Below, in pieces: positions 53,028-62,482 of a DNA stretch of 64,000 nt (position 1 is its first letter; each line of letters begins with the position of its first letter). The notes under the pieces were generated by a model. That model saw only the letters and a list, made by a program, of their open reading frames with translations. It was not told the DNA's origin and did not search any database. This stretch comes from Alicyclobacillus sp. ALC3 (GTDB lineage Bacteria; Bacillota; Bacilli; Alicyclobacillales; Alicyclobacillaceae), in assembly GCF_028751195.1 (NCBI RefSeq), contig NZ_CP066784.1, forward strand, positions 2,728,001 through 2,792,000. Reading direction: 5' to 3'. The position numbers were made by a program, and so were the translations under genes.

Positions 53028-54425
53028 ATGTCCTTGCTTGACCGATTGGAGAAGGAAAAGGCGAAGCGCCAAGGCTCGTTTGACGGCCGTGGCACTGTGC
53101 CAGTCGAGACGTTCGATCAGGAGGATGAAGCGCGGGAGCGACCGACAAAACCGTCGGCGCCTTCTGCACCGGACATCTTTGAAGAGTGGAAGATCCGCCT
53201 GCACCAGCAACTCGTCGAAGTGATTCTAGACAGTCCAGGCAATGAAGAGGACCTCGACACATCCGTGCAGCGCATTATCGAAGAAGCCGACCCGCCACTG
53301 TCCCGCAGCGCGCGCGAGCGCATGGCTGTCGAGTTAAAGGCAGAAGCGCTCGGGTACGGTCCAATCGATGGCCTGCTTAATGACGACGGCATTAGCGAAG
53401 TCATGGTCAACGGGCCAAAGAAAGTGTACGTGGAGCGAAGCGGCAAGCTTGAATTAACCAACATTACGTTTTTGAATGACGCTCACGTGATGCGGATTAT
53501 CGAAAAAATCGTGGCTCCGCTCGGGCGGCGCATCGACGAGTCGTCACCGATGGTGGACGCTCGCCTCGCCGACGGTTCACGCGTGAACGCCATTATTCCA
53601 CCGCTAGCACTCTCCGGCCCGACGATTACCATTCGAAAATTCGCGAAGGATCCGTACCAAGCGAAAGACTTGATTCGCTTTGGCACCCTGACTGCGCAGA
53701 TGAGCGAGTTTCTGGAAGCTTGCGTCTCCGCGCGCCTGAATGTGCTTGTGTCGGGCGGTACAGGCTCTGGTAAAACGACGACCTTGAACGTGATTTCGTC
53801 GTTCATTCCACACTACGAGCGTGTTGTTACGATTGAAGATGCGGCTGAACTCCAACTCCATCAGGATCACGTTGTGACACTCGAGACGCGGCCGCCCAAC
53901 ATTGAAGGCAGAGGCGCCATCACAATTCGCGATTTGGTCAAAAATAGTTTGCGTATGCGCCCTGACCGCATTGTCGTCGGCGAGGTCCGGTCGGGTGAGG
54001 CGCTCGACATGCTGCAAGCAATGAATACCGGTCACGACGGCTCGCTGACCACAGTCCACGCCAATACGCCGCGTGACTCGCTGCGGCGTCTGGAAGTGAT
54101 GGTGTTGATGGCCGGGATCGAAATGCCGGTACGCGCCATTCGCGAGCAAATCGCTTCCGCAATTGACGTGGTCGTACAGCAGGCACGTCTGCGTGACGGC
54201 GCTCGCAAAATTATCAAGGTGTCCGAGGTCATCGGCATGGAGGGCGAAAACATCGTACTGCAGGACATCTACAGCTTCGATGAGTACGGCCGAGACGAGA
54301 ACGGCAAGGTGCAGGGGAAGCATGTGCCGACGGGCATCGTGCCGAGTTTCATCGAACGCCTGCGCGACCAAGGCTACGCAATCGATTTCGAGTGGTTTCA
54401 AAGGAGCGAAGAATCGTGGCGCTAG
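53028..54425 (+). CDS. tadA: Tad secretion ATPase TadA/CpaF (465 aa)
   Basis: The type II/IV secretion motor ATPase that powers Flp pilin polymerisation. An N-terminal helical region (~1-90) is followed by [20 protein letters not shown], Walker [16 protein letters not shown] (~residue 245), an Asp/Glu box [11 protein letters not shown], a Walker B-like [15 protein letters not shown] and the His box [17 protein letters not shown]. The length is typical. It begins 18 bp after the first tadZ and its 3' end overlaps the tadB start by 10 bp. It is cytoplasmic, acting as a hexamer at the inner face of the membrane. Confidence 0.96.
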   Translation: MSLLDRLEKEKAKRQGSFDGRGTVPVETFDQEDEARERPTKPSAPSAPDIFEEWKIRLHQQLVEVILDSPGNEEDLDTSVQRIIEEADPPLSRSARERMAVELKAEALGYGPIDGLLNDDGISEVMVNGPKKVYVERSGKLELTNITFLNDAHVMRIIEKIVAPLGRRIDESSPMVDARLADGSRVNAIIPPLALSGPTITIRKFAKDPYQAKDLIRFGTLTAQMSEFLEACVSARLNVLVSGGTGSGKTTTLNVISSFIPHYERVVTIEDAAELQLHQDHVVTLETRPPNIEGRGAITIRDLVKNSLRMRPDRIVVGEVRSGEALDMLQAMNTGHDGSLTTVHANTPRDSLRRLEVMVLMAGIEMPVRAIREQIASAIDVVVQQARLRDGARKIIKVSEVIGMEGENIVLQDIYSFDEYGRDENGKVQGKHVPTGIVPSFIERLRDQGYAIDFEWFQRSEESWR

Positions 54426-55351
54426 CGTACGTTCTCGTGTTCCTTGCGGTGTTTTTGTTCGTCTACGCGCTGTCGACATTGTTGACGGCTACGCGCCGCC
54501 GGGTCGCTCTGAGGATTGAAGCGCTTGACCCGAAAGAGAGGACTGTCAAAGCAACTAGGCGCAGACAGCGGCCGGAACGGCCCGGGAACCGTCTCCAGGT
54601 CAAGGTCAACTTCATGACGAATCTCGAAACGGCTCTGATTCAGGGCGAGTTTGACATCGCGCCGCGTGACTTTCTGGTCCGTTGGCTGCTGATCACGCTT
54701 TGCATTGCCATCTTGGCTTTTTTGTTCAAGGGGATTGTCGGCGCCCTGCTCGTGTTCCTCGTGTCCATTGTCATTACCCTGTTCTACGTCCGTGCCCGAG
54801 GTAGCCGCCGCAAGCGGCGCTTTGAAGAAGGTCTGCACGATATGCTGACGATTGCGGCGAACTCGCTTCGGTCGGGATACTCGTTCCTCCAGGCGGTGCA
54901 AGTCATCACGGAGGACATGCATGGGCCAATACAGGAAGAGTTCAAGCGGGTGCTCAACGAGATGAACGTCGGCGTCCCGCTCGATACGGCTTTAAAGTCG
55001 GCAGCGATGCGGATTCAAAGCGAAGACTTTGGCCTTATCGTCACGGCCATCCTGATTCAGCGTCAGGTCGGCGGTAACCTGGCAGAGGTGCTCGACCAGA
55101 TTTCCATCACAATCCGTGAACGCGTCCGGTTGAAGGCCGAAGTGAAGACGCTGACGGCTCAAGGGCGCATGTCTGGCATCATCTTCATGGCTATGCCAGT
55201 TGGCGTGGGTACGTTTGTCTATGTCATCGACCCCACTTACATTGGCATCTTATTTCAGTCTCTAATCGGCATCGCTATGTTGATAGGCGCAGGAATAATG
55301 CAAATTGTCGGATACTTCATCATCCGCAAGATTGTTAACATCGAAACCTGA
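54416..55351 (+). CDS. tadB: Tad platform protein TadB (311 aa)
   Basis: GTG at 54416 has AAAGGAG (54400-54406) upstream and overlaps tadA, giving coupled translation. The GspF-type membrane platform pattern is present: an N-terminal helix ([18 protein letters not shown]), a helix pair at ~95-135, the T2SF cytoplasmic domain (FEEGLHDMLTIAANSLRSGY, SFLQAVQVI, QVGGNLAEVLDQISITIRER), and two C-terminal helices. TadB partners with TadC and the TadA motor in the membrane. The spacing and order match other tad operons. Confidence 0.94.
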   Translation: MALAYVLVFLAVFLFVYALSTLLTATRRRVALRIEALDPKERTVKATRRRQRPERPGNRLQVKVNFMTNLETALIQGEFDIAPRDFLVRWLLITLCIAILAFLFKGIVGALLVFLVSIVITLFYVRARGSRRKRRFEEGLHDMLTIAANSLRSGYSFLQAVQVITEDMHGPIQEEFKRVLNEMNVGVPLDTALKSAAMRIQSEDFGLIVTAILIQRQVGGNLAEVLDQISITIRERVRLKAEVKTLTAQGRMSGIIFMAMPVGVGTFVYVIDPTYIGILFQSLIGIAMLIGAGIMQIVGYFIIRKIVNIET

Positions 55352-55381
55352 CGTTGACCGCTCGGGGAGGGGGGATAGGGA

Positions 55382-56290
55382 ATGAAGTGGCTCATCTTCG
55401 CGACGCTCGCGATTTGGTTTTACCTCTTGTTCTCGTTCCTGACAGTACGACGACGGCGCGTGCGGGACAGGCTTGTGGAGTACGTTTTTGAGGGAGCCGA
55501 CCTGCGCAAACGGCCTGAATCCGCCCAACCGCGGGTGGCTATCTGGCATCGCATTCTCGGTTCCTTCACGCAGTCGTGGATCCGGCGGTGGCCGCGCAAG
55601 CGTCTGGAGCGGATTCAAACGCGACTGCTCCGCGCGCACAGTTCGCTGACAGTCGGCGAATGGATCTCACTGCAACTGTTTACAGTCATCGGCGGTGTCG
55701 TACTTGGTATCGTCGTTTTCATTACGAGCGGGCACCAGCCGAAGGCGCTATTCATCTGTCTGGCCGTGATTATCCTGGCTTGGATTATGCCGGATTTCAT
55801 GCTTTCGCGCCGTATCACACAGCGCCAGAATACTCTGCGCAAACAACTGCCGAGCACGCTAGATTTGCTCACTGTCAGCGTGGAGGCGGGCCTTGGTTTC
55901 GACCAGGCGATGAGTAAAGTGGCAGAAGAGGCAAAAGGTCCAATGGCGGAGGAGTCGAAGCGTATCCTGCACGAGATGCAGCTTGGCACCCCCAGGTTGC
56001 AGGCACTGCAGCGCTTCGCGGAACGCACAGGTGTGGATGTGATTGAACTGTTTGTGTCCGCCGTGGTACAAGCAGACAAACTTGGCATCGGTCTCACAAA
56101 GGTGTTGCGCATTCAGGCCGAGGACGTTCGCCGCAAGCAACGCGAGGCGGCTCAGGAACAGGCCGCCAAAGCGCCGCTCAAAATCCTGTTCCCGCTCATT
56201 ATGTTCATCTTCCCGGCGTTGTTTGTCGTCATCCTCGGGCCGGCTGTCCTCCATATCGTGCAGCTATTCAAACATACGGGTGGACTTTAA
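55382..56290 (+). CDS. tadC: Tad platform protein TadC (302 aa)
   Basis: The second GspF-like membrane component. A membrane segment at the N-terminus (WLIFATLAIWFYLLFSFLTV), a helix pair ~100-140 (LFTVIGGVVLGIVVFITSGH; ALFICLAVIILAWIMPDFML), the T2SF domain (LPSTLDLLTVSVEAGLGFDQ, AMSKVAEEAKGPM, QADKLGIGLTKVLRIQAEDV) and C-terminal helices (KILFPLIMFIFPALFVVILG). The ATG is preceded by a purine-rich GGGGAGGGGGGA run. It follows tadB by 30 bp and precedes the second TadZ-like gene by 49 bp. Confidence 0.94.
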   Translation: MKWLIFATLAIWFYLLFSFLTVRRRRVRDRLVEYVFEGADLRKRPESAQPRVAIWHRILGSFTQSWIRRWPRKRLERIQTRLLRAHSSLTVGEWISLQLFTVIGGVVLGIVVFITSGHQPKALFICLAVIILAWIMPDFMLSRRITQRQNTLRKQLPSTLDLLTVSVEAGLGFDQAMSKVAEEAKGPMAEESKRILHEMQLGTPRLQALQRFAERTGVDVIELFVSAVVQADKLGIGLTKVLRIQAEDVRRKQREAAQEQAAKAPLKILFPLIMFIFPALFVVILGPAVLHIVQLFKHTGGL

Positions 56291-56339
56291 CGATGGCTGA
56301 CCGGAACGAGCGACTTCCTGAGAGGGGGCGAATGCGTAG

Positions 56340-57542
56340 ATGGACCTAATGCAGGTGTATGTCGTAAACGAGGCGAAGAACCTTCCTTTCAAGGAACTCC
56401 TCGAATCGTGTGCGGGCATGGATGTGACCGGACTGACTACGAGCTTTACAGTTGCCCGCCAACAGTTGAGCCTCGCCACGCCGGACATCATTTTGTACAA
56501 CCCGAAGGAAACTGGGAGTGAATTCGCCCGCATTCATGAAATCCGCGAGCTTTGTCCGCCAGCGATGTTGGTGATTCTCGCCGCGCCGCGCGACCCGGAC
56601 TACGTCCGCAATTGCTTGCGGGCTGGAGCGAACGACTTTTTGGCCACCCCAATTGAACCTGCAGTGTTGCAGGCGGAACTGGAGAAAATCCACGACCGCA
56701 GCCAGCGGCGGCAAAAGCGTGAAACCTTGTCCGTGCTGATGGACCATTTTACGAATAAGCCGCGCATTGCGAGCTTTATCAGCGGCAAAGGCGGAGTCGG
56801 CAAGACAACAATCGCCGTGAACACGGCAGTCACGCTCGCCCAAATGGGGAAGCACGTGGTTTTGGTCGATCTCGACGCGGACCTAGCGGGCACGGAATTG
56901 TTTCTTGGCCTTGAACCGCAGCACACACTGTCTGACTTGGCTGAGGTACCGGTTGAGGACATCCCGGCGCGGATTATGGAGTTTGTTGAATGGCACTCGT
57001 CCGGACTCGCCGTGCTCTGTGCGCCAAAGTTCAGCACGAGCATTGGGGAACTCAGCGTTCCACTGGTTCGCGTTGTGTTGCAGGCTCTCCAACGCTGCTT
57101 TCAGATTGTGGTCGTCGACCTGCCACCGGTCGTGGACACATACAGCCTCGCAGTGCTCGAGATGTCTCATATGTCCTATATGGTGAGTACACCAAACCTC
57201 TCCACGCTCTCCACCAACAACAAGCTACGCGAGTTGTTCGTTCGTCTTGGCTACGACGTGAGCAAGGTGACACACATTCTCAACTGCGTTGGTGTGCGGC
57301 ACGGTGTGCGCATGCAGGACTGCGGCCGCCTCTTACACAGCCCGATTGAGTTGACGCTTCCGTACGATTTTCGCCGCACCGAACAAGCAACGAATCGAGG
57401 AACTCCACTCGCGCTTGAATCTCGGTCGGCGTTAGCGAAGTCATTTAGAGCCATCGCGGAGTCCATCGCAGGCACTCGGCGCGGAAACGCGCAGACAGAG
57501 GTCGCAGTTGCAGCAGAGTCCGACGAGACCAAAGTCAAATGA
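56340..57542 (+). CDS. TadZ/CpaE-like pilus localisation ATPase 2 (400 aa)
   Basis: It has the same architecture as the gene at 51798 but only moderate similarity: an N-terminal receiver-like domain (VYVVNEAKNLPFKELLESCA) with DIILYNPKE where the phospho-Asp should be, and RAGANDFLATPIEPAVL at its end. Then comes a MinD-like ATPase with SGKGGVGKTTIAVNTAVTLA, VLVDLDADLAGTELFLGL and VVVDLPPVVDTYSLA. It is the last recognised gene of the tad operon. Two TadZ-like proteins in one locus suggest either two localisation steps or a heterodimer (inference). The ATG has a GAGGGGG run 14-20 bp upstream. Confidence 0.88.
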   Translation: MDLMQVYVVNEAKNLPFKELLESCAGMDVTGLTTSFTVARQQLSLATPDIILYNPKETGSEFARIHEIRELCPPAMLVILAAPRDPDYVRNCLRAGANDFLATPIEPAVLQAELEKIHDRSQRRQKRETLSVLMDHFTNKPRIASFISGKGGVGKTTIAVNTAVTLAQMGKHVVLVDLDADLAGTELFLGLEPQHTLSDLAEVPVEDIPARIMEFVEWHSSGLAVLCAPKFSTSIGELSVPLVRVVLQALQRCFQIVVVDLPPVVDTYSLAVLEMSHMSYMVSTPNLSTLSTNNKLRELFVRLGYDVSKVTHILNCVGVRHGVRMQDCGRLLHSPIELTLPYDFRRTEQATNRGTPLALESRSALAKSFRAIAESIAGTRRGNAQTEVAVAAESDETKVK

Positions 57543-57750
57543 CCGTCGATATCCAGGCGCATGTACACCCTGGCCTCGATGACACACCGCGTGCCTGTGG
57601 GGCGGGAGGCACACTTCCGCGCGCATTCAGAGAAGCGGGGACGGACGTCGTCTGCAAGCCGCACTACCTACATCTCCAAGTCGGCCTCGACCTAGTCCAC
57701 GAACTCGTGGTGCATGGGACTGAACCTGGCACGGAAGGATGCACAAGGGC

Positions 57751-59640
57751 TTGATCAAATCGCAGCCAACACTGGCCGACACCGCATCGAGTCACAAGCA
57801 ATTGACGCGTAAAGTCTTAATTGTGATGTCAGCCCTACAGTTACTCATTCTTGCTTTTGAGATTGCTGGCGCTTCTGCTCTTATGACCGCGTTCAGTCTT
57901 GTGTTAATTTCCGCTATCCTGCTAAGCATCACGTATGCACTGGCCACGCGCCTCGGTGACGGAGTGTTCCGACACCTAGAGTGGGTTCTACTTGCCTTGT
58001 TCTCCATCGCGCTGCTCCTGTTTGCCCACGCGCAAATCACGGTCTCTCCGCAGTACAGCACGGACGAGATGTCGTTTGATCAGTATGCGGCTTACCTGCT
58101 TTTCCACGGCTACAACCCGTATACAACTACACTTGCGCCAAGCCTCTCCATGTACCACGTGCCGCAGATACACTGGACGTACACTCTGGACAACCGACAA
58201 TTGACGAATTTATCGTACCCCGCGTTATCGTTTCTCCTGTACGCACCATTCGTCGGCTTAACATCCTTTTCCGGCGTGTACGTCAATGCCGTCTGTTGGC
58301 TAATCGGCGCGTGGATTCTCTATTTCGCGCTTCCATCACCGTACAAATCACTATCGCTCTGGCTCGGGGCGTTCTGGTACTTTTTTCAGATACTCATCTT
58401 TAGCTTTTCTGATTGCCTGCTAATGCCGCCGCTCATCTTTCTAGCCTGGCAGTGGCGACTGTCCTTTGAACGTAGCGGGTGGCGTTCGCTTCTGCCACCT
58501 ATCGCACTCGGTCTGGCAATGTCAATTAAGCAAACTGCATGGTTCTTGTTCCCCGTCATGCTGATCGCCGTGTACCGCGAGACGAAGTCAGTTCGGCAAA
58601 CGCTGAAGTTTGCAGTCGCCGCCACAGCAGCATTCATCATCCCCAACATTGTCTTCATCATCTGGAGTCCCGTCGCGTGGCTAAAGGACATACTTGCACC
58701 GATAACATCAGGTTTGCTGCCAGGTGGTGTAGGACTTATACAACTTCCGCTCCACCTCCACCTAGGTGGTGCATACCTGTCGCTCTACACTCTAGCCGGC
58801 CTGCTGCTGTGGTGCGGATTCCTAGCGGACGAGTTGCTCAACTACGACATCGTCAAGCGGTTTCTGTTTATCATCCCGGCACTTGTGTTGTTCCTGCCTA
58901 CGCGGTCCTTCCCCATCTACCTGATGGATGTTTTTCCGGTACTCTTCATCACGATGTTCCAGCGTGCGAACACCACGCCGGCCACAGAACCGCGTAAGCG
59001 CTGGTCGACGTTGGTCTACGTGCCCACTCTGCTCACGCTTGTCGTCGCGATTGCGCTGCCAGCCCCACTTACTGTCATACGAGCGCAGTTAGACTATTCG
59101 AATGCGCTGCACGGAGTTGACCAAATTGCGATCACGGTGCGTAACCGCACGGATCGCCCGATCTCGCCAAACGTCTCGGTGTTCGACAATACGCTAGACC
59201 CGCTTTGGACCCGGATAGAGGGGCCTCGTGAGATTCCAGCGGGATCGACAGCGACTGTCACTGTGCAGTCATCGAGTCTGAGCTACGCTCTCTCGTTAAA
59301 CAGTGCGTTTACAGTGAACCTGTACGCCAAACACCCACCGATGGTCACTGTCAGTAAGCCTTTCAGTCCCATGCAGTGGCGTTTGTCGATTGCCCGATCT
59401 GGAAACCAAATTGAGGCGGCCGTCATCGAACAAGGTGGGAACGCTGTCCACATCAAAGACTACCCGGTGGGGATTGAAGCGGTGAACGCGACGTCGCGTA
59501 AAGTGGAGCGGACATATATGCTGCACACGGACGCGAACGGGGTGGTGAAGCTGAACAGTGCACCTAATCCCGGTGTGTATTACCAAGCTTACCTGGCTGG
59601 GCCTACAAGATCGGGAACGGCAAGTGGGTTTGTGCACTGA
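57751..59640 (+). CDS. Polytopic membrane protein, possible mannosyltransferase-like GT-C (629 aa)
   Basis: About 11-12 hydrophobic segments fill residues 20-420 (e.g. LIVMSALQLLILAFEIAG, WVLLALFSIALLLFAHAQ, FLFIIPALVLFLPTRSFPIY). The first external loop has STDEMSFDQYAAYLLFHGYN, an acidic motif in the position used by GT-C/GT39-87 glycosyltransferases. The C-terminal ~190 residues form an extracytoplasmic beta-rich domain. TTG at 57751 is placed after GGAAGG by 12 bp; an ATG at 57739 leaves no room for that site. It lies downstream of the tad operon in the same direction. Function is not certain; glycosylation of a surface product is possible. Confidence 0.65.
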   Translation: MIKSQPTLADTASSHKQLTRKVLIVMSALQLLILAFEIAGASALMTAFSLVLISAILLSITYALATRLGDGVFRHLEWVLLALFSIALLLFAHAQITVSPQYSTDEMSFDQYAAYLLFHGYNPYTTTLAPSLSMYHVPQIHWTYTLDNRQLTNLSYPALSFLLYAPFVGLTSFSGVYVNAVCWLIGAWILYFALPSPYKSLSLWLGAFWYFFQILIFSFSDCLLMPPLIFLAWQWRLSFERSGWRSLLPPIALGLAMSIKQTAWFLFPVMLIAVYRETKSVRQTLKFAVAATAAFIIPNIVFIIWSPVAWLKDILAPITSGLLPGGVGLIQLPLHLHLGGAYLSLYTLAGLLLWCGFLADELLNYDIVKRFLFIIPALVLFLPTRSFPIYLMDVFPVLFITMFQRANTTPATEPRKRWSTLVYVPTLLTLVVAIALPAPLTVIRAQLDYSNALHGVDQIAITVRNRTDRPISPNVSVFDNTLDPLWTRIEGPREIPAGSTATVTVQSSSLSYALSLNSAFTVNLYAKHPPMVTVSKPFSPMQWRLSIARSGNQIEAAVIEQGGNAVHIKDYPVGIEAVNATSRKVERTYMLHTDANGVVKLNSAPNPGVYYQAYLAGPTRSGTASGFVH

Positions 59641-59875
59641 AACGCAAAGTGGGAAGTGCACGACCTGTTACTACAGACCCTTAGAAGCGATGCTCATTAA
59701 CATAGGTTATAGGTTAGACCAGGCACGAGTTATGAGGCCTGCGACGGTACGAGTGGTGATTACCGGCTGACTGGCTTGTGTCAAAGGAAGATCATCGAGA
59801 CTGAGCTTGCTTGTGTCGAACAGCTGTAAATTGTGTGGGATTTTTTTCATCACTAAATTTGAGCAGCCAGTAAAA

Positions 59876-59901
59876 TTCCCTGTCTCGTGGGAGACAGGGA
59901 A
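59876..59901. terminator. Hairpin between convergent genes
   Basis: TTCCCTGTCTC (59876-59886) pairs with GAGACAGGGAA (59891-59901), followed by CTGTTTTCC on the plus strand and TTTTA on the minus strand. It probably serves both flanking genes. Confidence 0.75.
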
Positions 59902-59957
59902 CTGTTTTCCGTAAAACACTATGGTTTTTTAAGTAATTACGGATGGATTCTCCGGAT

Positions 59958-60308
59958 TCAAAAGTTGTCCAATCGGGAATTACGACGCAACGCCCCATCC
60001 GCCAGCAGGCCGATGGAACAAAGCAAATACCAAGTGCTTACCCAGAGCTCACGCGCATCTCCACCAATAGTCACCATCATGATGGCAAACACGACGACTG
60101 CGACGAGGACGATTAAGTGGATGAGAGACGCGTCTCCACCGTACGTCAGAACTCGGGTGAGGAGCTGCAACCCGAAAACGAGCGTGACAAGGCCGAGCAC
60201 AAGTCCTGGGTGGGTGGCTGTCCCGCCTAACAGGATGGTAATGATAAGGGCAATTGCCATGACATATACGACATTAAACACTCTGTAGGAAAGGATCCGC
60301 TTGGTCAC
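59958..60308 (-). CDS. Small integral membrane protein (116 aa)
   Basis: Three to four hydrophobic helices (VFNVVYVMAIALIITILLGG, THPGLVLGLVTLVFGLQLL, LIHLIVLVAVVVFAIMMVTI, WYLLCSIGLLADGAL) with short loops. GTG at 60308 has a strong AAAGGAGG 8 bp upstream, supporting a real gene. No family is recognised with confidence. It lies alone on the minus strand, convergent with the polytopic protein gene. Confidence 0.75.
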   Translation of the reverse strand: MTKRILSYRVFNVVYVMAIALIITILLGGTATHPGLVLGLVTLVFGLQLLTRVLTYGGDASLIHLIVLVAVVVFAIMMVTIGGDARELWVSTWYLLCSIGLLADGALRRNSRLDNF

Positions 60309-61153
60309 GGTTGTCCGCCTCCTTTGGCTACTACTCTCTTTTCATTTTACGACATATTAGGCCCGTACAGGAACCGCTGTTGTCGAATGTTCGTGCAGCA
60401 CGACCTAGGACTTCAGGAACTTGGGATGGGAGGTTTGTACGTATCAGAAAGAGCAAACTACAGTCTTCCGGAAAATGTGATCGATGGCATTGTTCACTGT
60501 TGTCCACACCCATCGTCGTGACCATCGCGAACAACCTGATTGTGCGGTACCATAGCCGGAACTTCACCAAGCATATGGTGTTGTTAGGGTATACAGTTGT
60601 GCATTTGTTTAAGCCCACTTTGTCAGGTCAGGGCGACGATGCCTGCTTGGCCGACTACCGGGACACAGTGTTCACAAGACACCAGTGTTTGAAAAAACGC
60701 TCTATTACTCTGCCACGACAAAGGACAAGGAGCGGCGTCGCAGAAACGCGATCGTGCCTTGGCGGGCCGACATGAGCTCTATGCCGCACAGATAATTCAT
60801 CTCACGAGACATATACGAGTTTTAACCATGAAGGAGAGCGTGCCAAAACCAGCCGAGAAACCACATGAATTGAAAACTGTCGCCAGAGTCACCCATACGC
60901 TCTGTGGCTAGGTGTCAGAGCATCGCTACTCTATTTGCCCGTTATTGGACCTACTTAAGTCGAGTAAAAATGCCATCGAATTATGCGAACAAATGTCATC
61001 ATGCACCGACAGGAAGTTCCTTCAGTTGTCGGCCGGCTTTGAACAAACTTGTTATATTGCGGAGAGGTAGCGCCCTGCAAACTTTCTGTGCGAATTTTTC
61101 TGCGTTCTGTATGATGGGCCCAGCACGGGGCTTCCTATGACAAGCTATGGAAG
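60309..61153. other. 845-bp spacer without a convincing gene
   Basis: Only short open frames occur, among them one at 60911 (GTG; SEHRYSICPLLDLLKSSK...) of about 50 codons and one at 60828 of 27 codons that follows AAGGAGA poorly. Codon pattern and starts are unconvincing, and the stretch may be a decayed gene. No repeat or RNA structure was recognised. Confidence 0.4.
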
Positions 61154-62335
61154 GTGAAGGGTTTGCTCGAATCTAGGCCCAGGCTTGAAGAATTGGACTC
61201 GATACGCGGGATTGCTGCCTTGACAGTTGTGTTCTATCACTGCGCCACGGTCGTTGGCGGAGGTGCCTTGGGAGTTTATCTGTTAAGGTCGCCCTTTGCC
61301 ATACTAATAGCTGGTCGCTCTGCAGTCATCATGTTCTTCATGTTAAGTGGTTTTGTACTATCGCTGCCCTACCACAGGGCTACCAAGGTTAGTTACTCGC
61401 GCCTTATGATAAAGCGTATCTTTCGGCTGTACGTGCCTTACCTCGCGGCAATCCTGACGGCCTTATTGGTGCGATCTCTGTTCAAACACCCGCAGGTGCT
61501 GTCTTTCTGGATTCAACCAATTACGCCGAAAGCATTGTGGCAAGACTTACTTATGATTGGTCAAAACAACCAAATGTACCTTGACCCAGTTACTTGGTCA
61601 CTCACGCAAGAAATGCGGATCTCGATACTCTTTCCGATTTTGATGTTTATTGTTTTGAGATTCCGCTGGGAGAAAACATTGCTCATCGGTTTTTTGCTGT
61701 CTTGTACTGGAATTGTGTATCATCTCATCTGGCAAAACTCCGTGGACCTGTACACGAATTATTTTGATACGCTCCATTACATCATGATGTTTATGGTTGG
61801 TGCTTTGATAGCGCGGAATAGATCAAACCTTGGGAGGTTGTTCACGCATATAGCTACACCCACGAAAGTGGTTGTGGGGATATTTGGATTGATTTGTTAT
61901 TCGGTCCACGACTACTTGAGCTGGAAACTGCAAGAGTACGGCTACGGTACACTTGGTCCATTCCTTCTGACCGACTGGGTAGTTGTCATCGGGGCAGCTA
62001 TTCTCATCGTTACGGCCATCACGAACAAGAATGTGTCGAGGACGCTTCTGTTTCCTCCGTTTAAGTTTCTGGGTAAGATTTCGTACAGCCTTTACTTGTT
62101 CCACTTCATTGTCATTTTGACGCTGATGAAAATTTTCCCGCATGCCCCATTCTACATAATTGACCCATGCGTTGTTTCAATATCCATTTTAATCGGATCC
62201 ATTGCGCATTATCTCATCGAGTCCCCAAGTATGAAACTCGGTAAACTCTTGACCGCTAAGCACTATTCCACTGGGAAAGGTAGCCTCGAGTTGTCGGTCT
62301 CCATTAAATTATATGGAGAGAGCGAACGCAGATAA
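61154..62335 (+). CDS. Acyltransferase family 3 membrane protein (393 aa)
   Basis: The N-terminal signature LEELDSIRGIAALTVVFYHC contains the conserved R-G-x-A...H pattern of OafA/NolL-type acyltransferases, which O-acylate surface sugars or antibiotics. About ten hydrophobic segments follow (SAVIMFFMLSGFVLSLPYHR with the family's FF-x-LSGFVL, LTQEMRISILFPILMFIVLR, FLGKISYSLYLFHFIVILTL). The last, GKISYSLYLFH, is another family hallmark. GTG at 61154 is used; TTG at 61163 is an alternative. It stands alone and is probably active at the cytoplasmic membrane. The acceptor is unknown. Confidence 0.9.
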   Translation: MKGLLESRPRLEELDSIRGIAALTVVFYHCATVVGGGALGVYLLRSPFAILIAGRSAVIMFFMLSGFVLSLPYHRATKVSYSRLMIKRIFRLYVPYLAAILTALLVRSLFKHPQVLSFWIQPITPKALWQDLLMIGQNNQMYLDPVTWSLTQEMRISILFPILMFIVLRFRWEKTLLIGFLLSCTGIVYHLIWQNSVDLYTNYFDTLHYIMMFMVGALIARNRSNLGRLFTHIATPTKVVVGIFGLICYSVHDYLSWKLQEYGYGTLGPFLLTDWVVVIGAAILIVTAITNKNVSRTLLFPPFKFLGKISYSLYLFHFIVILTLMKIFPHAPFYIIDPCVVSISILIGSIAHYLIESPSMKLGKLLTAKHYSTGKGSLELSVSIKLYGESERR

Positions 62336-62482
62336 GAACGCATTCCATATACGCAGTCAATCATCCGTTCGTTAATCAGAGCGTTACAGGTGGGAGTGAG
62401 TCTGGCGCGCCAGCTGCAGCGATTTTGTGAGTCTGCTATTTTATCATTGAACGAAGGGCAAACAAGGAGGAACAGAACATCC

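Noticed and set aside
57539-57754. A 71-codon ORF overlapping the second TadZ-like gene by ATGA
   Set aside because: The overlap would suit coupling, but the sequence has no recognisable domain, no membrane segment and no pilin or peptidase features. The next gene's start lies within it.
60311-60775. A 154-codon ORF in the spacer before the acyltransferase gene
   Set aside because: It has no ribosome binding site and no recognisable motif, and its amino-acid composition is typical of a chance frame. A decayed gene cannot be excluded.
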